Shown: positions 48,682-56,180 of the stretch, piece after piece
Position numbering within the stretch: position 1 is the first letter of the stretch
How the letters are laid out: the number at the start of each line of letters is the position of its first letter
From: Lacrimispora sp. 210928-DFI.3.58
Lineage (GTDB): Bacteria > Bacillota > Clostridia > Lachnospirales > Lachnospiraceae
Reading direction: 5' to 3'
DNA: 56,180 bases
NCBI RefSeq assembly: GCF_020554865.1
Contig: NZ_JAJCIC010000030.1
Span: 1-56,180, forward strand
The notes under the pieces: generated by a model
The model's input: the letters and a program-made list of their open reading frames with translations, nothing else
Database searches by the model: none
What the model was told of the DNA's origin: nothing
Translations under genes and position numbers: made by a program

Positions 48682-49953
48682 ATGTCTGCTGCGGACAGCA
48701 ATATATCAATTGATGGAGCGAAAGGTACTATGGATAATGTAAGAGATGAGATGATACAGACAGGGAAGGAGGCTATCTCACAGAGGATCGATTCCCTGAG
48801 GGAGGAGCTTCTGCGATTATCCCATGACATTCACGATCATCCGGAGATCGGATTTCAGGAGTTTCTGGCTGTGGAGTACATATCAGAGGTGCTAAAGAGC
48901 CAGGGCTTTCAGGTGGAGGAGGGCTACTGCGGTGTGCCCACCTCCTTTAAGGCAGTAAAAAAAGGAAAGGACGCCGGTCCGGTGGTGGCCTTCTTAGCAG
49001 AGTATGACGCCCTTCGGGGAGTAGGCCATGGCTGCGGTCATAATGTGATCGCAACCTGTGCAGTGGGAGCATTCCTGGGCCTGGCATCCCAAATGGAAGA
49101 GCTGGCTGGAGAGGTGTGGATCATAGGAACACCGGCAGAGGAGGGCGGCGCAGGAAAGGCAGTGCTCCTGGAGAAGGGCGGATTTGAGGGTGTGGATTTC
49201 GCGCTGATGATGCATCCAACCGGAGGAGGCGAGCAGTTCAACTATATCAACCGTGGGGGGCGCGCTTCCGGTTCCCTGACGGTTTCCTTCCATGGAAGGT
49301 CAGCCCATTCCTCTAATCCCGCTCTGGGCATCAATGCTTTAAGTGCGGCGATCAGCGTCTTTAATCAGATCGATATGCTGCGTCCATGCTTTGATATCCA
49401 GGATAATGTGAACGGCGTGATTTTGGAAGGAGGTACAGCCTCCAATGTGATCCCGGAATATTCAAAATCCGAGTTCTGTATCCGGGCCGAGACCATGAAA
49501 CGGGTGGAGGAGCTGGTTCAGATGATAAAGGACTGTGCGGACAGGGCAGCCGGGCTTACGGGAGCAAAGGCAGAGTTTGAGGAGGAGCCGATCTATGCGG
49601 AGCGCTATCCCTGCAAGCCCATGTGCGACGCGTTCAGGGACAATATGGCTGCGCTTGGGATCTCCATGTGCTATCCAAAGCCCGGACAGCGTTTCGGATC
49701 CTCTGATATTGGAAATGTTTCCATCAGGATCCCGGCTATTCACGATTATCTGTCCATCACGGATGACATGTCCATCATGGCCCACTCTGTCCAGTATGCA
49801 GAGGCAGCGGTGACGCCCCAGGCAGATGAGATCTGCATTAAGGGGGCAAAGGGACTGGCTATGACCGGCCTTGACCTGCTGCTGAAGGAGGACCTGCGCA
49901 GGGAATCCGTTGCCTATCATGAGCAGATCGTTCCTGATTTTTATAAAAAATAG
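48682..49953 (+). CDS. M20-family amidohydrolase (AbgB-like)
   Basis: A protein of about 423 residues of the M20D amidohydrolase/peptidase family, close to AbgB-type aminoacyl-hydrolases. Metal-site motifs are VVAFLAEYDALRGVGHGCGHN, GTPAEEGGAGK and LMMHPTGGG, and a lid domain is inserted (GGRASGSLTVSFHGRSAHSS). Members cleave N-acyl or amide-linked amino acids and dipeptides. The start is uncertain: ATG 48682 (weak GATGAGG) or 48730 (AAAGG). The open frame reaches back to 48457 inside the ATPase gene and is not used there. It is the sixth gene of the operon. Confidence 0.87.
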   Translation: MSAADSNISIDGAKGTMDNVRDEMIQTGKEAISQRIDSLREELLRLSHDIHDHPEIGFQEFLAVEYISEVLKSQGFQVEEGYCGVPTSFKAVKKGKDAGPVVAFLAEYDALRGVGHGCGHNVIATCAVGAFLGLASQMEELAGEVWIIGTPAEEGGAGKAVLLEKGGFEGVDFALMMHPTGGGEQFNYINRGGRASGSLTVSFHGRSAHSSNPALGINALSAAISVFNQIDMLRPCFDIQDNVNGVILEGGTASNVIPEYSKSEFCIRAETMKRVEELVQMIKDCADRAAGLTGAKAEFEEEPIYAERYPCKPMCDAFRDNMAALGISMCYPKPGQRFGSSDIGNVSIRIPAIHDYLSITDDMSIMAHSVQYAEAAVTPQADEICIKGAKGLAMTGLDLLLKEDLRRESVAYHEQIVPDFYKK

Positions 49954-50045
49954 TTGAGCGCCCGTTTTTATGGAGTGAGGGAGGAGCGCAATAAAAAGGA
50001 AATGTGAGTAACGGAGAATTTGTGAGATAACAGGAGAGTAATCAT

Positions 50046-51206
50046 ATGATATTGTTAAAGCAGGCGGACGTATACAGCCCGGTCCATTTGGGGAGAAAAG
50101 ACGTTCTTGTATGCGGCGGCCGTATTGAAGCAATGGGAGACGAGATCCAGCCGGGAAACAACTGTCAGGTTGTGGATGCTGCCGGAAAGATCCTTGTGCC
50201 GGGACTGATCGACTGTCATGAGCATATAACCGGAGGAGGCGGAGAAGGCGGATTCTTCACCAGGACTCCGGAAGTGTGCCTGTCTTCTTTGATACGTTCG
50301 GGCATCACCACTGTGGTAGGCCTTTTGGGCACAGATGATATGACCCGCAGTGTTGAGGCTCTGGTGGCAAAGGCAAAGGCTCTGGAGACAGAGGGCATCA
50401 CTACCTACACGCTCTGCGGCGCCTACGGATACCCATCGCCTACGATTACGGGAAGTGTGAAAAAGGATATTGTATATATCGATAATATGCTGGGAGTCAA
50501 GCTGGCCCTGTCAGACCACCGGGCGCCCAATGTGACGCTGGAGGAGCTGATCCGTCTTGCCAGCGATGTGCGCACGGCAGGCATGATCGGCGGAAAGGCC
50601 GGGATCGTGGTGCTGCATATGGGAAGCGGGGAGAAGAGGCTTGATTTGGTGTTTGAGGCCTTAAAGCAGACCAATATTCCGGCAAAGACCTTCCATCCCA
50701 CCCACATGACCAGGTCGCCTGAGCTGTTTCGGGAGGGAATGAAGCTGGCAAAGCTGGGAGGATATGTGGATATCACGTGCGAAAGCTTTGACGAGAGCAA
50801 GGAACGCCCAGGCTATATCGCAGGACTGTTAAGGGAAGCAAAGGAGGCAGGAGTGCCTATGGACCACATTACCCTGAGCTCTGACGGCCAGGGCAGCTGG
50901 TCTACCTATGATGCCTATGGAAATCTGGAAAAAATTGGAGTCACTTCTGTGAGAAATCTGTATGATCAGCTGGTTGCCCTGGTAAAGGAGGATGGCTTTG
51001 AGCTTACAGAGGCTTTGAGCTATTTTACAGAAAATGTAGCCAGATCTCTGGAGATCTATCCGAAAAAGGGCTGTATTGCAGAGGGGACGGACGGCGATCT
51101 GCTTCTCCTGAAGCCTGATCTGAGCCTGGATACTGTGATCGCAAAGGGAAATATCATGATGGAAGGAGGCACCCTTCTTGTCAGAGGGGCATACGAACAT
51201 GATTGA
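50046..51206 (+). CDS. iadA: Isoaspartyl dipeptidase
   Basis: A 386-residue amidohydrolase-superfamily enzyme that cleaves beta-aspartyl (isoaspartyl) dipeptides. The metal HxH is in GLIDCHEHITGGGGEGGF (His about 59 and 61). The bridging lysine candidate lies in the NMLGVKLALSDHRA segment (about residue 152), metal histidines are in HPTHMTR, and the catalytic Asp is in SSDGQGSW. Such peptides arise from damaged proteins and from asparagine-rich polymers. It is flanked by M20 and M42 peptidase genes downstream of a dipeptide importer. ATG 50046 follows GGAGAG; the 92-bp gap before it holds no gene. Confidence 0.92.
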   Translation: MILLKQADVYSPVHLGRKDVLVCGGRIEAMGDEIQPGNNCQVVDAAGKILVPGLIDCHEHITGGGGEGGFFTRTPEVCLSSLIRSGITTVVGLLGTDDMTRSVEALVAKAKALETEGITTYTLCGAYGYPSPTITGSVKKDIVYIDNMLGVKLALSDHRAPNVTLEELIRLASDVRTAGMIGGKAGIVVLHMGSGEKRLDLVFEALKQTNIPAKTFHPTHMTRSPELFREGMKLAKLGGYVDITCESFDESKERPGYIAGLLREAKEAGVPMDHITLSSDGQGSWSTYDAYGNLEKIGVTSVRNLYDQLVALVKEDGFELTEALSYFTENVARSLEIYPKKGCIAEGTDGDLLLLKPDLSLDTVIAKGNIMMEGGTLLVRGAYEHD

Positions 51207-52311
51207 TATTAAGATGATAAAGGATATGACAGACGCCTTCGGGCCCAGCGGCTTCGAGGAGGAGGTTGTAAAGACCATCCGCGGATATTGTCAGCCTATG
51301 GATATGGATCATGACGCCATGAACAATGTATATGTGAGGCTGGAAGGGCCCATAAAGGAGCTGTTGGACGGAAAGCGGGAGGGCAGGAAAAGGCCTGTGA
51401 TCATGCTGGATGCCCACACGGATGAGTGCGGCTTTATGGTCCAGGGGATCATGGACAACGGGCTTCTCTCCATCATCATGCTGGGAGGCATGGATCTTGC
51501 CAGCCTTCCGGCTCACACTGTGATCCTGCGCACCGGAGCAGGAAGGAAGATCAGAGGTATCATTACCTCCCGTCCCGTGCATTTTATGACAGAGAAGGAG
51601 AGAAGCGCTCCTCTCGATATACAGGAGCTGTTCATTGATGTGGGTGCAGGAAGCCGCAAGGAGGTAGAGGAGCTTGGGATCCGTATCGGAGATCCTGCTG
51701 CCCCGGAGGTGTCCTTTGACTATGATGAGGAGCGGGGGCTGTGCTTTGGAAAGGCCTTTGACAACCGCATGGGCTGTGTCTGCATTCTCCATACCATGAA
51801 GGCCCTGCAGGAGATGGGAGCCGGGCTTTCTGTGGATGTTGTAGGGGCCTTTGCTTCCCAGGAAGAGGTAGGCCTCCGGGGGGCCACTGTGACTTCAGAG
51901 CAGGTGCAGCCGGATCTTGCCATTGTATTTGAGGGGTCACCGGCAGACGACTTCTATTACAGCAGGGAGAAGGCCGAGGGCGTTCTGGGAAAGGGCGTGC
52001 AGATCCGCTGTATGGACAAGAGCTATATCACCAATCCGGCATTTTTAGCTTATGCCCATGAGCTGGGAGAGAAGAAGTCCATCCCCTACCAGGATGCAGT
52101 GAGAAGAGGCGGCAGCACCAACGCAGGCAAGATCAGCCTGGCGGGACGGGCGGTGCCTACTCTGGTGCTGGGAATCCCCAGCAGGTATGTTCACAGCCAC
52201 TATAATTTCTGTCTGGAGAAGGATATTGCGGCCACCGTGGATATGGCGGTAGAGGTGATAAAGAATCTGGATAAGGAGCGCATCGATCAATTGATGAGGC
52301 GCGATGTGTAA
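51199..52311 (+). CDS. M42-family metalloaminopeptidase
   Basis: A protein of about 370 residues of the M42 (glutamyl aminopeptidase/tetrahedral aminopeptidase) family. Metal and catalytic residues are in MLDAHTDECGFM, DNRMGCV, ASQEEVGLRG and FEGSPADD, and the C-terminal RYVHSHYN supplies a further metal histidine. It releases N-terminal residues from short peptides in the cytoplasm. Its ATG lies within the last codons of iadA with GAGGGG upstream, so the two are coupled. It ends the dipeptide operon. Confidence 0.92.
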   Translation: MIDIKMIKDMTDAFGPSGFEEEVVKTIRGYCQPMDMDHDAMNNVYVRLEGPIKELLDGKREGRKRPVIMLDAHTDECGFMVQGIMDNGLLSIIMLGGMDLASLPAHTVILRTGAGRKIRGIITSRPVHFMTEKERSAPLDIQELFIDVGAGSRKEVEELGIRIGDPAAPEVSFDYDEERGLCFGKAFDNRMGCVCILHTMKALQEMGAGLSVDVVGAFASQEEVGLRGATVTSEQVQPDLAIVFEGSPADDFYYSREKAEGVLGKGVQIRCMDKSYITNPAFLAYAHELGEKKSIPYQDAVRRGGSTNAGKISLAGRAVPTLVLGIPSRYVHSHYNFCLEKDIAATVDMAVEVIKNLDKERIDQLMRRDV

Positions 52312-52338
52312 ACACGATTATTTATAAAAGAGAGTAGA

Positions 52339-52388
52339 AAGAGCGTTTGAGGAAGATGGTTTTGGTCATTTCCTTGAAGGCTCTTTTT
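52339..52388 (+). terminator. Terminator of the dipeptide operon
   Basis: A long imperfect stem (AAGAGCGTTTGAGGAA at 52339-52354 with the complementary segment ending at 52385, including G-U pairs) is followed by a TTTTT run. Confidence 0.7.
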
Positions 52389-52544
52389 CATTGTCTATTT
52401 TACCGTTCAGTGATAGAATAGCCACGTGGGAGGAAGAGGACTCTAAACCCTTCCTTCCGGGAAACTTTAGAAAATCTTTTGTATTTTATGAAGGCCAAAT
52501 TTGGTTTTGGCTGTTAAGATATGGCACATAAGGAGGATATGGAT

Positions 52545-53255
52545 ATGACAGGGGACCGGGTACTTCTGGTAGAGGATGACAAAGAGATCCGCGAGGGCGT
52601 GGAGATATTTTTAAAGAGTCAGGGCTACCTCGTATTTCAGGCTGCAGATGGGATCGAGGGACTTGAGATATTGGAAAAAGAGAAGATCGATCTGGCCATT
52701 GTGGATGTAATGATGCCCAGAATGGACGGAATTACGATGACGGCAAAGCTGCGGGAAAAGCACGATTTTCCGGTCATTTTCCTATCCGCCAAATCAGAGG
52801 AAGTGGATAAGATCCTGGGGCTTAACATGGGAGCGGATGACTATGTGACAAAGCCCTTTACTCCAATGGAGCTGCTTGCCAGGGTCAATTCCCATCTGAG
52901 GCGTTACCACCGTTTTATGGACCGCTTAAATTCCAGACAGGAGGAGAATCCAAAACTGCACCGGCTGGGAGGCTTAGAGGTCAATGAGGAGACGGTGGAG
53001 GTATTTGCCGATGGAAAGCCGGTGAAGGTAACGCCGATCGAATTTAAGATTTTGCTGCTGTTGATACAGAATCCGGGACGGGTATTTCCGGCAGAGGAGA
53101 TATACGAGCGGGTTTGGAACGAGCGGGCGATCAATACGGATACGGTGATGGTACACATCCGAAACCTCCGGGAAAAGATCGAGGTTAATCCGAGAGAGCC
53201 CAAATACATAAAGGTGGTGTGGGGAGTTGGATACAAGATTGAAAAACAACCATAA
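52545..53255 (+). CDS. OmpR/PhoB-family response regulator
   Basis: A 236-residue response regulator. The receiver domain (1-120) has the acidic pair EDD at 10-12, phospho-acceptor Asp54 in IVDVMMPRMDG, Thr/Ser in IFLSAKSEE and Lys in VTKPFTP. The C-terminal PhoB-type winged helix (about 140-234) contains KVTPIEFKILLLLIQNPGR. ATG 52545 is spaced 9 bp from AAGGAGG; an in-frame ATG at 52521 precedes that site. The kinase gene overlaps its 3' end, so this is a cognate pair. Targets are unknown, and no obvious regulated gene is adjacent on the right. Confidence 0.93.
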   Translation: MTGDRVLLVEDDKEIREGVEIFLKSQGYLVFQAADGIEGLEILEKEKIDLAIVDVMMPRMDGITMTAKLREKHDFPVIFLSAKSEEVDKILGLNMGADDYVTKPFTPMELLARVNSHLRRYHRFMDRLNSRQEENPKLHRLGGLEVNEETVEVFADGKPVKVTPIEFKILLLLIQNPGRVFPAEEIYERVWNERAINTDTVMVHIRNLREKIEVNPREPKYIKVVWGVGYKIEKQP

Positions 53256-56088
53256 ATGGGGCGTGCTTCTGATCGTCCTGATCGTGCTGGCTGTTTCTGC
53301 TGCTACCGTGGGACTTTACCCCTATATGCATCAGAAGGCCAGGGCATACAATGAAAAATGGGGAACAAGGAGGCTGGAGGAACGGTACGATTTTGGAAAT
53401 ATTGCCACTCAGGCCATGAACTTCAGCTATGAGATCTGGCATCAGAGGAGGCAGGAGGAGGAAGGAAAGCTCCTTACGTATTCCCAGACATTCCTGCCTC
53501 AGCTGGAAAAACAGCTGAATAAAGCAGCCGCCATGGAGCAGGGAGGAGAAGCAGGAGCGGGTTCCTTAGGGCAGGGAAATGCCGGCGGCAGTATGGAAGC
53601 AGCGGCATCCTCCGAAGGCGGAAATACGGCAGGTCATATGGGAAGCTCTGTTTCTGTCAGCCCAGGATATTCCGTAGGCTATACGGTGGGGATGGCCGGA
53701 GATTCGCCGGATGGCGGGAACACGGATGTCTATATTGGCGTATACCCGGAGGAAGCTGCGGGGGAGCAGACCGAAGAAGACGGCGAAGAGCCTGATCTGG
53801 CAGAAGGGGCAGGTCCAGAGAAATATGATGCGGATTATTACAGGGAGCTTCAGAAGATGATGGATGAGCTGGGGGCTGCCTGGCAGGATCTGTACCAGCA
53901 GTATGGAAGCACCTTGTCTTATGCCGTTTTAGGACCGGATGGAAACTATGTGCGAAGCAATGTGAACCGGCCGGAGGAGTATTTTGACGCTCCACTGGAG
54001 ACAGACGAGCTGCAGTTTACAGTGGAATTTTCCTCCTCCGGAAGGATGAGTCTGGCGGAGGTCTCCGGAACAGATGACTTCTGTTCCAGGATGCTCCAGG
54101 CTGCAAGTAAATATGAATTTTATGATCCTCTGGCGGTGCGCCTTACGGACAGCTACCGCTACAGCGGCGTCCAGTTTTTCGGGCCAAAGGATATGATGAT
54201 CGTGTTCCGCTGTAATCCCATGATTATGAACGGCTGGGGAACAGCGTCGAGATCAAATAGTGAAGGAGCCTTAAATTGCTGGGATTATCTGAGCGGGAAG
54301 GGATTCTATACAGTGGTAGTCCTGATGTCTGCTGTGCTTTTGGTGACAGCCCTTTGCTTGCCCTTGATAAGATCCTTTGAGATCGGAAGGAGCGCTCTGT
54401 GCAGGCTGGCCTTTGAACCCTTAAGCTGTATTGGCATCGGCTGGCTCTGCTTGATGGCGGAGGGGAGTATCCCGGCATCTCTGGTAGCCTATACGATTGA
54501 TGGAAGTCTGAAAGAGGAACTTTTGGAGGCCGGCTTTTTGGGCTGGTCCAGCACGGCGCTGACGCTGGCGGCAAACCTTATTTTCTGGTGTGCGGTCTAC
54601 GGCTCTTTCTACTGGGGGATCACCTGCTACAGAGGCATATTCAGCCTGGGGCCCTGGCGCTATTTTAAGGAGCGCACCTGGGCAGGAAGATTTCTCCGGT
54701 TTATCAAAGGTCAAATATGCAGGGGATTGAATGTGTTCCAGGAAACGGATTGGGAGAGCCGCTCCTCAAAGATTATTGGAAAGGCGGTGATCGCCAATTT
54801 CCTGATACTGGCACTGATCTCCTGCCTGTGGTTCTGGGGCATCGGTGCGCTGGTCATTTATTCCTTTGTTCTGTTCTTTATGCTGAGAAAATACTGGGGA
54901 CAGATGCAGGAAAAATATCAGACGCTGTTGAATGGGATCAACCAGCTAGCTGAGGGAAATCTGGACGTGGAGATCCGGGAGGATCTGGGGATATTCAACC
55001 CCTTTAAGGAGCAGCTGGGAAGGATACAGGAGGGCTTTAAGAAGGCAGTAGCCCAGGAGGTGAAGAGTGAGCGAACAAAGTCAGAGCTGATCACCAACGT
55101 ATCCCATGATCTGAAAACACCGCTGACAGCTATTATCACCTATGTAAATCTGCTAAAGCAGGAGGGGATCACGGAGGAGGAGAGGAATTCCTATATCCAG
55201 ATCCTGGACAGAAAATCCATGCGGTTAAAGGCCTTGATCGAGGATCTGTTTGAGGTCAGCAAGGCCAGCAGCGGCACGGTCACCCTTCATTTGGAGCAGG
55301 TGGACATTGTGAGCCTCTTAAAGCAGGTGCGGTTTGAACTGGCGGATAAGATCGAAAGCTGCGGCGTGGAATTCCGCTATCAGCTGCCGGAGAAAAAACT
55401 GGTGCTGACTCTTGATGGGCAGAAGACTTGCCGGATCTTTGAAAACCTCCTGGTGAATATCACCAAATACGGACTTCCGGGAACAAGGGCTTATATCCAG
55501 GTGACGGAGGAGCGGGGAGGCTGGGTATGTGTTTCCATGCGCAACATTTCTGCAAAGGAGCTGGATGTGGCACCGGAGGAGCTGACAGAGCGCTTTGTGC
55601 GGGGAGACCAGTCAAGAAATACAGAGGGCTCCGGATTGGGGCTTGCCATTGTGAGGAGCTTTGTGGAGGTCCAGGGCGGCGCTATGAAGATCGATATTGA
55701 AGATGATATATTCCGTGTTATTATACGGTGGAGAAGGCCGGAGTGCGGGGAGGAGAAAGGGCCGGAAGGAGAGGCAGGATCGGGTGCTGATAGAGGTCCA
55801 GGCACTGGAGCAGGCACAGCCTCTGAAACTACCAGTGAAGGCGGAGCCTTTCAGAACGCCAGCAAAGACGGGGCTGGCGGTAAAACGGAGCAGGCCGAGA
55901 TCGTGGATCTGAACTCACTGGATCATCAAAATGCAATTGCTGTACCGCCATATCAGCCGGACTGGGGATCCGAAAAAGGAGAGGACATTCTAAGGGACTC
56001 CGGCTCCTTTGAAGGCTTGCTGAGCTCGGCAAAGCAGCGAATCAAAAGGTGGATGCCGAAAAGGATACAGAACATAAAGAAGGATTGA
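53227..56088 (+). CDS. Large multi-TM sensor histidine kinase
   Basis: A kinase of about 953 residues. TM1 (about 13-33) is followed by an extracytoplasmic region of about 330 residues that includes a Gly/Ser/Glu-rich low-complexity stretch (about 95-200). Then come about six more TM segments (about 360-560), a HAMP-like linker, HisKA with NVSHDLKTPLTAI (His627), and an HATPase domain with N-box ENLLVNITKYG and G2 box GSGLGLAIV. The canonical DxGxG box is not evident and reads RNISAKELDV, as in VanS-like clostridial kinases. A tail of 110 residues is again low-complexity. The likely start is TTG 53227 or TTG 53239, overlapping the regulator gene. Confidence 0.88.
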   Translation: MDTRLKNNHKWGVLLIVLIVLAVSAATVGLYPYMHQKARAYNEKWGTRRLEERYDFGNIATQAMNFSYEIWHQRRQEEEGKLLTYSQTFLPQLEKQLNKAAAMEQGGEAGAGSLGQGNAGGSMEAAASSEGGNTAGHMGSSVSVSPGYSVGYTVGMAGDSPDGGNTDVYIGVYPEEAAGEQTEEDGEEPDLAEGAGPEKYDADYYRELQKMMDELGAAWQDLYQQYGSTLSYAVLGPDGNYVRSNVNRPEEYFDAPLETDELQFTVEFSSSGRMSLAEVSGTDDFCSRMLQAASKYEFYDPLAVRLTDSYRYSGVQFFGPKDMMIVFRCNPMIMNGWGTASRSNSEGALNCWDYLSGKGFYTVVVLMSAVLLVTALCLPLIRSFEIGRSALCRLAFEPLSCIGIGWLCLMAEGSIPASLVAYTIDGSLKEELLEAGFLGWSSTALTLAANLIFWCAVYGSFYWGITCYRGIFSLGPWRYFKERTWAGRFLRFIKGQICRGLNVFQETDWESRSSKIIGKAVIANFLILALISCLWFWGIGALVIYSFVLFFMLRKYWGQMQEKYQTLLNGINQLAEGNLDVEIREDLGIFNPFKEQLGRIQEGFKKAVAQEVKSERTKSELITNVSHDLKTPLTAIITYVNLLKQEGITEEERNSYIQILDRKSMRLKALIEDLFEVSKASSGTVTLHLEQVDIVSLLKQVRFELADKIESCGVEFRYQLPEKKLVLTLDGQKTCRIFENLLVNITKYGLPGTRAYIQVTEERGGWVCVSMRNISAKELDVAPEELTERFVRGDQSRNTEGSGLGLAIVRSFVEVQGGAMKIDIEDDIFRVIIRWRRPECGEEKGPEGEAGSGADRGPGTGAGTASETTSEGGAFQNASKDGAGGKTEQAEIVDLNSLDHQNAIAVPPYQPDWGSEKGEDILRDSGSFEGLLSSAKQRIKRWMPKRIQNIKKD

Positions 56089-56102
56089 TAGCAAAAACGG
56101 CA

Positions 56103-56124
56103 GGCCGGTATGGATATACCGGCC
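56103..56124 (+). terminator. Hairpin after the kinase gene
   Basis: A perfect 9-bp stem (56103-56111 with 56116-56124) with a GGAT loop lies 15 bp after the kinase stop. It has no T run of its own. Confidence 0.55.
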
Positions 56125-56125
56125 C

Positions 56126-56165
56126 CAGACTGTAGACAAAGTCCCGAGCGAGAGCTCGGACTTTT
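56126..56165 (+). repeat. 17-bp repeat joined to a terminator hairpin (right copy)
   Basis: CAGACTGTAGACAAAGT (56126-56142) is the exact reverse complement of the 17-mer at 37-53. It runs into a hairpin (56141-56149 with 56154-56161, GAGA loop, one bulge) and TTTT. It serves as a terminator for the two-component operon and belongs to the same repeat family as the left end of the window. Confidence 0.65.
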
Positions 56166-56180
56166 CTACATTTATCGCCG

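Overview
The window looks like chromosomal DNA of a spore-forming, strictly anaerobic member of the Lachnospiraceae (Clostridia). The main indicators are a cotJABC spore-coat operon, two different [FeFe]-hydrogenases, AGGAGG-type ribosome binding sites, sigma-A promoters with 17-bp spacers and gene families typical of gut Clostridia. Base composition is mixed. Most genes are moderately GC-rich, but about 10.3-12.6 kb and 26.8-38.2 kb are visibly more A+T-rich, which suggests acquired DNA. I saw no rRNA, CRISPR array, integrase, transposase or phage module.

Left part (1-16.5 kb): a tRNA-Pro(GGG) with its own promoter and terminator comes first. Housekeeping and stress genes follow: HAD phosphatase, dihydrolipoamide dehydrogenase-like flavoprotein, Xaa-Pro aminopeptidase, prolyl-tRNA editing protein and an RlmD/TrmA-type RNA methyltransferase. 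From 6.6 to 12.6 kb lies an accessory, partly decayed stretch. It holds a WYL regulator with an operator-like inverted repeat at its promoter, a VOC protein, a wrecked GyrI-like gene, a YoaP-type acetyltransferase, a TfoX-N protein, small ORFs, an AlbA-type ATP-binding regulator with a striking 12-bp repeat in both promoter and coding region, and the remains of a DUF3320 gene. Then come a LysE exporter, a 6-TM potassium channel with two TrkA_C-like domains, a transglutaminase-like protein and a patatin-like lipase.

Middle (16.5-26.7 kb): a cysteine-rich repeat protein and cotJABC are divergently transcribed, both preceded by sigma-K-like motifs. The CotJA has an unusual heptapeptide-repeat extension. 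A three-gene NMT1/SsuA-type ABC importer faces an operon encoding a thioredoxin-like [2Fe-2S] ferredoxin, a group C (sensory, PAS-containing) [FeFe]-hydrogenase and a SpoIIE/PP2C-like phosphatase. A group B [FeFe]-hydrogenase follows after a 348-bp structured spacer.

Minus-strand island (26.8-37.8 kb): one probable operon runs from a branched-chain-amino-acid-type ABC importer (livKHMGF order) through a FadR-type GntR regulator, an IlvD/Edd dehydratase, a ThuA-like protein, two paralogous SDR proteins (one lacking catalytic residues), an HTH-only AraC protein and an MFS transporter. The combination suggests uptake and catabolism of an unidentified carbohydrate-derived acid. This is the best candidate here for an uncharacterised pathway.

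Right part (38.2-56.2 kb): an orphan MazF toxin and an ABC-F protein come first. A sigma-54-activator-like regulator with degenerate motifs is divergent from a dipeptide-utilisation operon: binding protein, two permeases, two ATPases, M20 amidohydrolase, isoaspartyl dipeptidase and M42 aminopeptidase. A PhoB-type response regulator and a 953-residue multi-TM histidine kinase close the window. Both window ends carry the same 17-bp sequence, in opposite orientations, next to a terminator hairpin.
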